Source: Bacillota bacterium
GTDB lineage: Bacteria; Bacillota; Clostridia; Acetivibrionales; DSM-1351
Direction of reading: 5' to 3'
Assembly: GCA_023393115.1 (NCBI GenBank)
Contig: JAEWMS010000009.1
Coordinates: 1 to 43,019, forward strand
DNA: 43,019 nucleotides
Notes under the pieces: model-generated
Database searches by the model: none
Seen by the model: the letters and a program-made list of their open reading frames with translations, nothing else
What the model was told of the DNA's origin: nothing
Made by a program: the position numbers and the translations under genes
Shown here: positions 1 through 7,884 of the stretch, piece after piece
How the letters are laid out: every line of letters begins with the position of its first letter
Position numbering within the stretch: position 1 is the first letter of the stretch

Positions 1-120
1 CCTCCAGCTTCCTTCAGATTCCCCGTCGCCGAGGACACCCTTGCTCTTGGCTATGTGCTTGGCACTATCAACCTGCACTCGGGACTTTCACCCGTTAGAT
101 TGCGCCCATGCTGGGCGCAC
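1..120 (-). mobile_element. Group II intron, 5' end (partial, runs off the left edge)
   Basis: Read on the minus strand, the segment begins with GTGCG, the consensus 5' end of group II introns. It continues with GC-rich helices (GCGCCCAGCATGGGCGC), a GGGTGAAAGTCCCG motif and AATCTGAAGGAAGCTGG, which I recognise as domain I of a common clostridial group II intron type. The DNA is visibly more GC-rich than its surroundings. The first intron base is position 120, directly after the T-tract of the terminator at 122-168. The catalytic core and any reverse transcriptase lie outside the window. Insertion just behind a terminator hairpin is typical of class C introns, but I cannot assign the class from this fragment. 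Confidence 0.8.
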
Positions 121-121
121 C

Positions 122-168
122 AAAAAAATACACTTCTCACAGCTTCTGAGTGAGAAGTGTATTTTTTT
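122..168 (-). terminator. Rho-independent terminator of the pan operon
   Basis: Perfect 18-bp inverted repeat (122-139 with 151-168) with an 11-nt loop. The outer pairs are seven A and seven T, so it can work in both directions. It lies 32 bp past the panD stop. On the minus strand the T-tract ends one base before the group II intron. Confidence 0.85.
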
Positions 169-199
169 ATCTTTGCTGTATTGTTTTTCAGATAGTTTA

Positions 200-589
200 C
201 TAGGTTGAAATCAACCTACCATGCTTTTCATAGCATTCAACCCCTTCAATCTTGTTGTTTCGGTCTATAAAAACAACTTTTGGTTTATGCTTCTGTGCCT
301 CCCATACATCAACTGTACAATAGGCCATCAATATAATTAAATCTCCAACCTGTACACATCTGGCTGCTGCACCATTCAGGCAAATCATTCCGGAACCTCG
401 TTCTCCTGCAATACAATAGGTTTCAAAGCGGTTTCCATTATTTATATCCACTACCTGTACCTTCTCGTACTCATAAATTCCGGCTATTTCCAACAATTCC
501 TCATCAACAGTAATACTCCCTACATATGAGAGTTCGGCCTGTACTACCGTCGCTCGGTGTATCTTACTTTTAAGCATAGTAATTTGCAT
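200..589 (-). CDS. panD: Aspartate 1-decarboxylase PanD
   Basis: Makes beta-alanine from L-aspartate for pantothenate synthesis, in the cytosol. The protein opens MQITMLKSKIHRATV, the family's conserved N-terminus. At about residues 23-26 it has the YVGS segment, where the proenzyme cleaves itself between Gly and Ser to make the pyruvoyl cofactor. At 129 aa it has the usual length. I start at the ATG at 589 because GGAGGTTAAT sits just upstream; an ATG four codons earlier overlaps that ribosome site. It is the last gene of panB-panC-panD, 46 bp after panC, and a strong terminator follows. The 46-bp gap contains a hairpin leader also found before the FMN enzyme at 2990-3892. Confidence 0.95.
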   Translation of the reverse strand: MQITMLKSKIHRATVVQAELSYVGSITVDEELLEIAGIYEYEKVQVVDINNGNRFETYCIAGERGSGMICLNGAAARCVQVGDLIILMAYCTVDVWEAQKHKPKVVFIDRNNKIEGVECYEKHGRLIST

Positions 590-637
590 ATTAACCTCCA
601 TGAGCCACCATTGTGGCCATAAAAAGTAATGAAATTT
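587..637 (-). repeat. Leader repeat, copy 1 (upstream of panD)
   Basis: About 51 bp nearly identical to 3890-3940. The first 32 bp, from the start codon outward, match exactly; most of the rest matches. It contains a GCCAC-CATT-GTGGC hairpin (604-617) right before the GGAGG ribosome site, so the hairpin could affect translation. This copy starts right after the panC stop codon. Confidence 0.85.
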
Positions 638-1475
638 AGTAAGTAAAATTGTCTATAAGGCGGGTCCTCCCGATATATACCGCTAAAACCACAAGAACAG
701 GCTTCTCAACAAAATCCACCTTTTCCAACGTATCTGCATCCACAACCTCTACATAATCAATTTTTGCAATAGGTTCTGTCTGTATTATTTCAGTTATTTC
801 TCTGATAATATTTTGTGAATTTCTCTCCCCATTCTCCAGCAACTGCCGGCCTGTAGAAAGTGACCTGTTAAGAATAAGGGCAGCCGAGCGTTCCACCGGG
901 CTTAAATAAGTGTTTCGTGAGCTTTTAGCCAGTCCGTCGGTCTCCCGAATGATTGGACAGCCAACTATTTCTATATCCATATTAAGATCACGGACCATAC
1001 GTTTCACAACCGCCAACTGTTGCGCGTCCTTTTGTCCGAAATAAGCCCGGTTGGCACTTACTATATTAAATAGTTTATTAACTACTGTACATACCCCTCG
1101 AAAATGGCCCGGCCGGCTTTTCCCACAAAGTCCCCGGGTTAGGGAGTCCATATCAACATATGTACAAAAATCAGGCATATATATATCAGATGCATCAGGA
1201 TGAAAAACAAGATGTGCACCGCTTTCCCGACAAATAGCCGAATCACGAAACAAATCCCGGGGGTAACTGTCATAATCTTCGGTAGGTCCAAACTGTATAG
1301 GATTAACGAATATACTTACCACAACACGATCATTTTCACCAGCGGCACGCGTAATCAAGCTTTGATGCCCCTCGTGCAGATAGCCCATTGTTGGCACAAA
1401 TCCTATACTAAGACCTTCCTTTTTCCAGGACTTGACTATCGAACGAACCTCTTCAACCTTATTTAAAATCATCAT
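636..1475 (-). CDS. panC: Pantothenate synthetase PanC
   Basis: Joins pantoate and beta-alanine with ATP to form pantothenate. It belongs to the nucleotidylyltransferase (HIGH/KMSKS) superfamily. Seen in the sequence: PTMGYLHEGHQSL near residues 29-41, with the HxGH-type signature; FGQKDAQQ near residue 150; and SSRNTYLS near residue 186, the KMSKS-like loop. The length of 279 aa is usual. The start ATG-ATG follows GGGAGA by about nine bases. It begins 31 bp after the panB stop and is clearly in one operon with panB and panD. Confidence 0.96.
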   Translation of the reverse strand: MMILNKVEEVRSIVKSWKKEGLSIGFVPTMGYLHEGHQSLITRAAGENDRVVVSIFVNPIQFGPTEDYDSYPRDLFRDSAICRESGAHLVFHPDASDIYMPDFCTYVDMDSLTRGLCGKSRPGHFRGVCTVVNKLFNIVSANRAYFGQKDAQQLAVVKRMVRDLNMDIEIVGCPIIRETDGLAKSSRNTYLSPVERSAALILNRSLSTGRQLLENGERNSQNIIREITEIIQTEPIAKIDYVEVVDADTLEKVDFVEKPVLVVLAVYIGRTRLIDNFTY

Positions 1476-1506
1476 ATAAGTAATCTCCCTTACTGAGCGT
1501 TTATGC

Positions 1507-2334
1507 TTAATATAATTTTTTAATGATTGCTTCGGCCATGCTGAAGCTATGCTCAGGTGCCGGAAACTCTCCTTTTTCCACCTCGGCTTTATATTTTAAA
1601 AAAGCAGCATTCATCTGCGCTCCTATATCTAAAAAACATTTGACAAATCTTGGTGTAAAATCCGGGAACATACCCAGCATGTCCTGATAAACGAGCACCT
1701 GTCCATCGCAGTTATTTCCAGCACCAATTCCAATAGTGGGGATGGAGATACTTTGGGATATTACCTCTGCCAGCTTGGACGGAATACATTCGAGCACAAC
1801 AGCAAAAGCCCCTGCCTCCTCCAGCTCTTTGGCTGATTCTACAAGTTTACGTGCGTTTTCCGGATCATTTCCCTGAACCTTGAAACCGCCTAAAGCATTT
1901 TTTGCCTGAGGCGTTAATCCTATATGAGCCATTACGGGAATTCCAGCATCCACAATAGCCCGAACCTGCGGGCAGACCGAACTGCCGCCTTCCAGCTTTA
2001 CTGCACTGGTGTGGCCCTCTTTAACAAGGCGGCCTGCATTATTTACCGCGTCATAAACAGATGTTTGATATGACATAAAGGGCATATCGCTGACAACCAG
2101 TGCATTTTTTACACCTCTTGAAACAGCCCTTGTATGATGAATCATGTCCTCCATTGTTACCTGAAGGGTGTCCTTATGCCCCAGTACCACCATTCCCAGC
2201 GAGTCACCGACTAAAATGCCGTTTATTCCCGCTTCATCCATAAGTTTTGCTGTGGAATAGTCATATGCTGTAAGCATGGCCAATTTTCTTCTCTCTTGTT
2301 TTGCATTTTTAAAAGTCAGAATTGTGTTTTTCAT
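1507..2334 (-). CDS. panB: 3-methyl-2-oxobutanoate hydroxymethyltransferase PanB
   Basis: Transfers a hydroxymethyl group from methylene-tetrahydrofolate to alpha-ketoisovalerate, giving ketopantoate, the first committed step of pantothenate synthesis. Family motifs seen: MLTAYDYSTAKLMDEAG, GDSLGMVVLGH (metal-binding Asp), VKLEGG, HIGLTPQ, and IGIGAG near residue 205. I set the start at the ATG at 2334 (MKNTILTF), giving 275 aa, the normal size. The open frame reaches 24 codons further upstream, but that Cys-rich extension is not conserved in the family. The ribosome site is weak. No panE (ketopantoate reductase) lies in the window. Confidence 0.95.
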   Translation of the reverse strand: MKNTILTFKNAKQERRKLAMLTAYDYSTAKLMDEAGINGILVGDSLGMVVLGHKDTLQVTMEDMIHHTRAVSRGVKNALVVSDMPFMSYQTSVYDAVNNAGRLVKEGHTSAVKLEGGSSVCPQVRAIVDAGIPVMAHIGLTPQAKNALGGFKVQGNDPENARKLVESAKELEEAGAFAVVLECIPSKLAEVISQSISIPTIGIGAGNNCDGQVLVYQDMLGMFPDFTPRFVKCFLDIGAQMNAAFLKYKAEVEKGEFPAPEHSFSMAEAIIKKLY

Positions 2335-2467
2335 TTGTTTCCATCTACCATCCTTTCCATGGCAGCAAAAGCTGCAAACCTTTTTATCATTTGGGCAGAA
2401 CAACAAAAGTCTTACTTATTTAATTGGGATAAACTGATTATGATAATGAAAAACTACATGACAGATT

Positions 2468-2642
2468 TTATTTCTGATAGACAACTTCATAATAGAACTC
2501 AATATTTCCTTGAGTGTCCCCATAGGACTTTGAGAAAAAGAGTATCACTTACCTCTACTTTACCATCAATGCCATTAACGATCATCGTGTTTGTAGATTT
2601 AGCTCTTTGTAATACAAATTGTGTATTAATAAAAATTCTCAT
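2468..2642 (-). pseudogene. Small unknown gene with an apparent +1 frameshift
   Basis: An ATG at 2642 follows a very good ribosome site (GAGGAGGTGGTATTT). It opens a frame beginning MRIFINTQFVLQRAK, which ends at 2499 after 47 codons. In the +1 frame, from about 2545 onward, the DNA encodes SKSYGDTQGNIEFYYEVVYQK and a stop at 2468, which looks more protein-like than the tail of the first frame. Skipping one C in CTTTTTCTCAAAG would give one protein of about 57 aa. This may be an inactivating insertion, a sequencing error, or programmed frameshifting. I do not recognise the family. It lies between the FMN enzyme and panB. Confidence 0.5.
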
Positions 2643-2989
2643 AAATACCACCTCCTCAAATTAAGGGGTGATACTCCTTTGGTCTCATTCCGTAAGGATA
2701 TGAGCTGTCATATACAAGTAAATTATCAACTCTGCTGATGTAGTTTCATTAAACAATACAAACCAACCAAAAATGATATTCTGTGGACCGCACTGCTTTT
2801 GAGAATACTACCCATTTATGTAAATATAACACTTCCAGGTTATTACTGTAAAGTATTCTATTTCAAATGAGCTATTTCAATTACTTAAGTGTCTTTATTA
2901 AAAAGGCAATAAATAAGGTTACTATGTATAAATCACATAATAACCTTGATAAATAGAATTTCTTTATGATTGTACTGAATACAATGTTG
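2643..2989. other. Intergenic region before the small gene
   Basis: No coding region is evident. It holds the terminator of the FMN enzyme (2915-2947) and presumably the promoter for the small gene and panBCD. I could not pick out a convincing -35/-10 pair. Confidence 0.4.
2915..2947 (-). terminator. Probable terminator after the FMN enzyme
   Basis: The arms AAGGTTACTATG and CATAATAACCTT pair over 12 bp with one mismatch. On the minus strand they are followed by a T-rich stretch (TTATTTATTGCCTTTTTA). It lies 43 bp beyond the stop codon at 2990. Confidence 0.6.
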
Positions 2990-3892
2990 TTATCTTCTCC
3001 AGATGACAGACGGGTCTATACTCGATAGATCTTTTGAGCAGGTACGCGCCATTACCCCTGCAAGTTCTTTGGTAATGTCTTCGATTTTTCTCCTTACTCC
3101 GTCCGCTCCGGCTTCAGTAAGCGGTCCCATTAAGGTACGGCCTACCGAAACTGCTGTAGCACCCAGAGCCAGTGCTTTGAACACATCAATACCATTGGTG
3201 ACACCACAGTCAACAAATATATGTATGCTGCCCTTTACAACCTTTGCAATTTTCGGCAGTATCATTAATGGCGGCACGGCAAAGTCCATTATCCCATGAT
3301 GGTGTGATACTACAATACCCTTGACCCCTGCCTCAATACATTTATATGTATCCTGCTCACTAAGCACACCCTTTATAATAAAGGGCAGCTTTGTTGCCTG
3401 AATAAAGCTCTTAATTTCCTCTAGAGTTTTACCGGTCATTGGAAGCCCCAGCACATTGTCGTATGAACCGCTGTTATTAAACGCATGATCAATATCCATT
3501 CCAATGGCTAATGCACCGCATTTTTCAGCATGCTCAATCTTTCTGAATATTACATTATTATCAGCATGAGGCTTTATGATTTTTATTGTTCTTGCTCCAG
3601 TTGCTGTTATTGCCTCAAGCTCAGCCTCTTCGCCCATACCTGTCCACATTACTGCATCGGCATCAAAGGCACCCTTTGCCATTTCGGCCATACCATTGGG
3701 GCGACATCCGTCGAGATGTGATAATGCGGCTGTCATAACAGGTGTTGAGAAGGTTTGACCGTATAGTTCAAGCTTTGTAGATGGTAATACAGAGTCGATA
3801 TGCCGCATTTCAATCATAAGTGAATCAAAATACTCTCGAGTAATTTGATTGGAATCCCCTGCTCTATGTTTCTGTTGTGTGTTAGTACTCAT
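2990..3892 (-). CDS. FMN-dependent alpha-hydroxy-acid dehydrogenase family protein
   Basis: TIM-barrel flavoprotein of the lactate oxidase/glycolate oxidase superfamily, 300 aa and cytosolic. Supporting segments: PVMTAALSHLDG near the N-terminus, LPFIIKGVLSEQDTYKCIEAGVKGIVVSHHHG around residues 175-201 (barrel strand plus the catalytic His), IFVDCGVTNGIDVFKALALGA, and VGRTLMGPL (FMN phosphate site). After the catalytic His the usual Arg that binds the substrate carboxylate is replaced (HGIMD in place of the common HGxRxxD), so the substrate may not be a simple 2-hydroxy acid. The start ATG at 3892 follows GGAGGTTAAT; an upstream in-frame extension overlaps the leader repeat. It lies upstream of panBCD and shares panD's leader. 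This is inference only, but it may belong to pantoate/ketopantoate metabolism. Confidence 0.8.
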   Translation of the reverse strand: MSTNTQQKHRAGDSNQITREYFDSLMIEMRHIDSVLPSTKLELYGQTFSTPVMTAALSHLDGCRPNGMAEMAKGAFDADAVMWTGMGEEAELEAITATGARTIKIIKPHADNNVIFRKIEHAEKCGALAIGMDIDHAFNNSGSYDNVLGLPMTGKTLEEIKSFIQATKLPFIIKGVLSEQDTYKCIEAGVKGIVVSHHHGIMDFAVPPLMILPKIAKVVKGSIHIFVDCGVTNGIDVFKALALGATAVSVGRTLMGPLTEAGADGVRRKIEDITKELAGVMARTCSKDLSSIDPSVIWRR

Positions 3893-3940
3893 ATTAACCT
3901 CCATGAGCCACCATTGTGGCCGCAAAATGTAATGAAATAT
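3890..3940 (-). repeat. Leader repeat, copy 2 (upstream of the FMN enzyme)
   Basis: Second copy of the element at 587-637, placed identically relative to the start codon. The GCCAC/GTGGC hairpin is at 3907-3920, then GGAGGTTAAT and ATG. The 32 bp next to the start codon are the same in both copies even though the two genes are unrelated. Confidence 0.85.
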
Positions 3941-3968
3941 ATTTCCTTTATCGCAATGGGGCGAATAA

Positions 3969-4116
3969 AGGAGGTTAATTGGCCATGCGCGTTTTCAAAG
4001 TATTCGCTATACTAATAATTTCAAAGACTTTGGTATTCGCTAAAACTCATTTCTTCAATCAAGTACTATCGATACTTTGAATATGTCGCGCGGCCATAAA
4101 TTCAAACTAACCTCCT
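3969..4116. repeat. Large imperfect palindrome (MITE-like or structured element)
   Basis: Nested inverted segments pair in order: AGGAGGTTA (3969-3977) with TAACCTCCT (4108-4116); GGCC with GGCC (3981-3984, 4092-4095); GCGCG with CGCGC (3987-3991, 4087-4091); TCAAAGTAT (3995-4003) with ATACTTTGA (4072-4080). The loop is 68 nt and has no open frame. The arms reuse the GGAGGTTA and GGCCAT words found in the panD leader. It could be a small non-autonomous element or a structured RNA. I do not recognise it. Confidence 0.5.
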
Positions 4117-4183
4117 GTTATTTTCATTCTAGAAGTAGTTTACTCCTTCATTAGGCATAGATTCAATAGAAACTTGTTAATTT

Positions 4184-4807
4184 TTACTTGATAGGTATAT
4201 ATACTTCAAAACTCATGTCATCGCCGCCCGAATCTATATTATACTCTTCAATTGTATCTAGTTCAGCCAGTTCATATCCGGAGTAAGGCAGCCATGTGCC
4301 ATATATATAATTATATGTTGTTTTCAGCCTGCTCAAAGGACCCTCATGAGTAAACACAGCATATTTTGATGGAGGAATATTCTTCGAAAACATTCCCTGT
4401 GGTATATTGTTTAAACTGCCCACCTCAACACCTGCAATGTAACAGAAATGATCTTCATCCGATATATGGGGCATATATTCACATAACCCTAATAATTTAA
4501 AGGGATTTAAAGTGTATTCAATCTCGGATTTTCTTAAATCATACTCCGTCCACAAGCTATGGATTACACTGCTGCCGGGCTGTACCACTTCTTTTAGCCC
4601 TACTACCTTGAACTCTCTATTGAGCACTATTTTGGGATCAATAAAAGAAGCTTGTTGTAAGTTTAGCTGCGCTTTTTTGTACGCATTGACCTTTTCGTAC
4701 AAAACCACCTGTTTTGTCCTTTCTCTGTACCGGCCGGATGTTATACCGAAGAGTTGAGCGAATGCCCGTGTAAATACCTCCTGTGAGTTAAAGCAGTAGT
4801 AGGCACA
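4184..4807 (-). pseudogene. AraC-GyrI-type regulator, 5'-truncated
   Basis: The frame open from 4807 begins with the end of an AraC-type helix-turn-helix: FNSQEVFTRAFAQLFG followed by ITSGRYRER, the second recognition helix and its tail. It then runs into a complete GyrI-like effector-binding domain (about 155 aa, ending SFEVYIPIK). The first HTH helix pair and the start codon are missing. The only start within the frame is a GTG at 4708 without a ribosome site. The 5' part has been replaced by the gene at 4788-5105 through an out-of-frame join near 4807. An intact relative would be about 290 aa. It is probably non-functional as a DNA-binding protein. Confidence 0.75.
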
Positions 4808-5105
4808 TGGGCAATTCCCCTATATTCTCAAAAATTGCCCACTCACAGGCTGGAATTATGTATTTATCAAGGTCACAAACCTTGGGATAATCATTACACT
4901 CTGTCGCAATAAAGAAATAGAAGCTCCTATCCTGCGGATTCTTTTCTACACAGGAAACACCGAATACTGGACAATCTATCAATCCATCTTGATGCGATTT
5001 TTCCCAAAAAGCCCCGAAGGCTTCACTGTCATCTGTGCCGGATATCCAGATTTTTCGTCCAATTATTTTTATCTCAGGCTTTTTCTCAATTCTGATCTTT
5101 ACCAT
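4788..5105 (-). pseudogene. Stand-alone GyrI-like effector-binding protein, 3'-truncated
   Basis: The gene starts at an ATG with GGAGATGATT in front. Its protein opens MVKIRIEKKPEIKIIGRKIW, typical of GyrI/BmrR-like small-molecule-binding domains. It follows the fold as far as CEWAIFENIGELP, then ends after only a few more residues at the junction with the AraC fragment. About 40-50 C-terminal residues of the domain appear lost. The last codons are read out of frame through AraC DNA, which explains the odd Leu-rich tail. This supports a deletion joining two neighbouring regulators. Confidence 0.65.
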
Positions 5106-5452
5106 ATAATCATCTCCACTCTTTTGATTTAAATATGATTATACCTTTAACCAAAAATCAGTTTTTGATGTTTTTTACCATCTTACAGCATAACTTAGTT
5201 TTTATTGTTAAGTTCTTGCGCCATTCCTGCCAGCCTTGACATCATTAAACAACTATCCGATAATAGGATTTGAAGGAAATTAATAGAATTGAGGTAACAT
5301 AAATATGATACTTATACAACCTCTCTGCATTGTTTTTGCTCCATGCATTGTCTGATAAAGGTGGTGCTTGTATGGAGCGGTAAAATTACACCACCTATAT
5401 CAAACTTTGCATTTCTTTATTTTATATAACAACTAATTAAAGGAGCAAAGTT
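5106..5452. other. Divergent intergenic region
   Basis: Separates the regulator remnant (minus) from the ceramidase-like gene (plus), so promoters for both should lie here. The only distinct structure is the inverted repeat at 5354-5401. No coding content is seen. Confidence 0.4.
5354..5401 (+). promoter_or_regulatory. Inverted repeat in the leader of the ceramidase-like gene
   Basis: GATA-A-GGTGGTG (5354-5366) pairs with CACCACC-TATC (5389-5401): an 8-bp perfect core AGGTGGTG/CACCACCT plus outer GATA/TATC, with a 22-nt loop. It ends 52 bp before the start codon. It could be an operator or an RNA hairpin. No T-tract follows, so it is unlikely to be a terminator. Confidence 0.4.
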
Positions 5453-6691
5453 ATGAAAAATGAATTGAAAAATAATATACTTTTAGGATTTTCAGAGGTG
5501 GATATAACACCTGAGTATAACGTTCAGACCATTGGTTTTGGCAGGGAGGACCATTTGTCAAAGGGTGTACTGCACAAACTCCTTGCACAGATTTCCATAT
5601 GGCAGTCAAAGGAAGAAATGTGCTGTATTGTGGCGATAGACCATATCGGCTTTATGTACTCCGAAGCAAATGTGTTACGGGATGAAATAGTGAGCAGGCT
5701 GGGCATCAAACGTGAAAAGGTTATGCTCTGTTTCAGCCATACTCACAGCGCACCTGATGTAAGCCTTGAGCCTGAATATTTCCGTTTTCTGCGTGAACAA
5801 ATCCTTATGGGAGTCAGTGAAGCCAGAAAGACATTGACACCTGTCAAGGCTGCTTGGGGAGTGACTGAGGCCGATATTGGAATTAATAGAAGAAATGCTT
5901 CGGGTGTACTGGATAAGCGCATAAACATTCTGAAAGTAACCGATGCCCAAACGGGCAGGCTACGCCTGTTACTTTTAAGGGTTACAGCCCATGCCAATGT
6001 TCTCCGTGAAGATAATTATATGATATCCTCAGATTTTATAGGGGTTACCAGAGATTTGCTTCAAGAGCGTTATGGCTGTAAGATAATGTTTACACAAGGT
6101 GCTTCCGGAAATGTAAAACCTCGGTTTGAAGGTTCAGTGGAAGCCTTGGATAAGATGTCTCTGGCCGTTTTGGAAGCAGTTGGCCCATGTATTGAAGGCC
6201 TTCAGCCTGAGGATGTGAGAAGTTTTTCCATGGTATCACAGAAAGAAACCTTTTATGCAGATGTTCCATCTCTTGAACGAGCAAAGGAAATATCTGAAGA
6301 AGCTTTGCTTGTCAATCATATTGAAGGTTCTGCCTGGCTTGAGGAGGTTGCACGCTTACATAAACAGAATATACGTCAGCAAAGCACTGAAATAGAGATA
6401 CAGTATTTTAAGCTTAATAACGGATGCTTTTGTGGAGTTCCCAGTGAAATCATGTGTGAGCTGGCTGTAGATGTGGTAGACGCTTGTAACAGCGGCCTGG
6501 TAGCCTTTGGAGGCTATACCAATGGCTGTGACGGTTATCTTCCCAGCGCACAGGAATATGACAAAGGTGGATTTGAAGTTTTGCATTCCTACCTTATTTA
6601 TTACATTTATCACGGCAGGGTCATGCCCTTGAACAGAGACACAGCTGACAGATTAGTCAGTCTTGTAGTTGAGGGCTTGAAGAAACTATAG
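5453..6691 (+). CDS. Neutral/alkaline ceramidase-like protein
   Basis: 412 aa, resembling the N-terminal catalytic domain of the neutral/alkaline non-lysosomal ceramidase family. Seen: LGFSEVDITPEYNVQTIGFG at the N-terminus (the family's ADITP...GYG-like opening), VAIDHIGF, the metal-binding segment CFSHTHSAPD near residue 96, and TQGASGNVKPR near residue 213, similar to the QGxxGD/N region. There is no signal peptide and no C-terminal domain, so it is likely a cytosolic hydrolase whose substrate need not be ceramide. Many Firmicutes carry such short versions of unknown role. It starts at an ATG after AAAGGAGC and stands alone, ending in a terminator shared with the facing gene. Confidence 0.75.
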   Translation: MKNELKNNILLGFSEVDITPEYNVQTIGFGREDHLSKGVLHKLLAQISIWQSKEEMCCIVAIDHIGFMYSEANVLRDEIVSRLGIKREKVMLCFSHTHSAPDVSLEPEYFRFLREQILMGVSEARKTLTPVKAAWGVTEADIGINRRNASGVLDKRINILKVTDAQTGRLRLLLLRVTAHANVLREDNYMISSDFIGVTRDLLQERYGCKIMFTQGASGNVKPRFEGSVEALDKMSLAVLEAVGPCIEGLQPEDVRSFSMVSQKETFYADVPSLERAKEISEEALLVNHIEGSAWLEEVARLHKQNIRQQSTEIEIQYFKLNNGCFCGVPSEIMCELAVDVVDACNSGLVAFGGYTNGCDGYLPSAQEYDKGGFEVLHSYLIYYIYHGRVMPLNRDTADRLVSLVVEGLKKL

Positions 6692-6726
6692 TTGCAGGTT
6701 TGAAGTAACTGTAATTTAGTTTACAG

Positions 6727-6767
6727 AAACAGAAATGAAGGCCGAAACCCGACCTTCATTTCTGTTT
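6727..6767. terminator. Bidirectional terminator between convergent genes
   Basis: AAACAGAAATGAAGG pairs with CCTTCATTTCTGTTT (15 bp) around a short GC-rich loop. It lies between the ends of the ceramidase-like gene and the methyltransferase, with A/T-rich flanks on both sides. Confidence 0.85.
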
Positions 6768-6779
6768 AAATCAAAATGG

Positions 6780-7541
6780 TTAATAGTTCTTCTGAGAGTA
6801 TACCATTAGTTGTAATTCCTTATAAGATGCTTCCTTACCGTAATAATCCGAAAAGGAACTGACTATCCTCATGTTTCTCTGCTGAAGAATTACCTCCAGT
6901 TCGTTTAAGGAATACAGGCGTGTTGATGAAAAGGGCTCTATGGATTCAGGTCTCTTCACTATTTCTCCAAAAGTAATAGTCCAATCTCCAAACAGCATTC
7001 TCCGATTTTGTTTGTCCCAATCAAAGGATGGAAGTGATAGCGTGGTTGTACCTATATCCCAATAACGCTTAGGAAAGAAATGCTCTGCATGTTCTGCATT
7101 ACAAATATCCATAAAATGTTTACCTCCGGGTTTAAGCGCATTAGCAACAACATCGAATATTCTTAGGTTCTCTTCTTCATTTTCCAAATATCCTATGGCC
7201 CCATCAGCCAAATTGAGTACCACATCAAATTCACTTTTGAAAGTCAAATCTCTAATATCCGACAAAATAAAATCAACCGATAAGGAAGCTGATTTCGCAT
7301 TCTTAATTGCATCATCTATAAAAGCCTTTGTAATATCCACTCCAACAACCGAAAATCCTCTTCGGGCAAAGGCCAGCGAATGTCTGCCAAAACCGCACGC
7401 AAGATCAAGAATCCGCTCTTTTCCGGTAAGTTCAAGTGTCTTTATTATGAAGTCCACCTGATTTTCAGTATCCTCCACCCAGGATTGTTCCTTAATATCC
7501 AGTGACCAATACTTATACCATTCAGGGTTAATATTTCCCAT
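6780..7541 (-). CDS. Class I SAM-dependent methyltransferase
   Basis: 253 aa, Rossmann-fold methyltransferase. Motif I is ILDLACGFGRHSLAFARRG around residues 44-62, followed by GVDIT (motif post-I), DIRDL (motif II) and DVVLNLADGAIGYL (motif III). It resembles small-molecule or ubiquinone-type methyltransferases; the substrate is unknown. The start is the ATG at 7541 with GGAGG eight bases upstream; the five codons before it overlap that site. It is a single gene ending at the shared terminator. Confidence 0.88.
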   Translation of the reverse strand: MGNINPEWYKYWSLDIKEQSWVEDTENQVDFIIKTLELTGKERILDLACGFGRHSLAFARRGFSVVGVDITKAFIDDAIKNAKSASLSVDFILSDIRDLTFKSEFDVVLNLADGAIGYLENEEENLRIFDVVANALKPGGKHFMDICNAEHAEHFFPKRYWDIGTTTLSLPSFDWDKQNRRMLFGDWTITFGEIVKRPESIEPFSSTRLYSLNELEVILQQRNMRIVSSFSDYYGKEASYKELQLMVYSQKNY

Positions 7542-7884
7542 ACTGAATTCCTCCAATTATATGTATTCTACTTTATTCAAGTTAACTTATGGTATATATA
7601 AAACCAATAGTATAAAACGTTTTATAGTATATTAATAATACTAATTTAACGTTTAACTTTTGTAAAATATGGAGAATACCAGTAACACAGTTTGTAATAC
7701 CAGATGTAAGTATAATTATCCTTTATTAAGAAGATCCTTAGAAAATTGGCTATTATCTTGTATATCGAGAGCTTTCAGTCTATAATAGAATTATTAAGTT
7801 AAGTAATAATTCTACAAAATTAACCAACTTATTATTATCTCTTATTTTTATCTTTTTTGTCAAGTCTTACAGATGGTTTCTGAA
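7542..7884. other. Intergenic region with a 16-bp palindrome
   Basis: About 340 bp of very AT-rich DNA. TATAAAACGTTTTATA at 7611-7626 is a perfect palindrome 70 bp upstream of the methyltransferase start and could be an operator or overlap its promoter. Nothing else is recognisable. Confidence 0.4.

Noticed and set aside
2296..2664. 122-codon plus-strand open frame overlapping the panB start
   Set aside because: It runs antisense over panB and the small gene, has no ribosome site and an unlikely composition.
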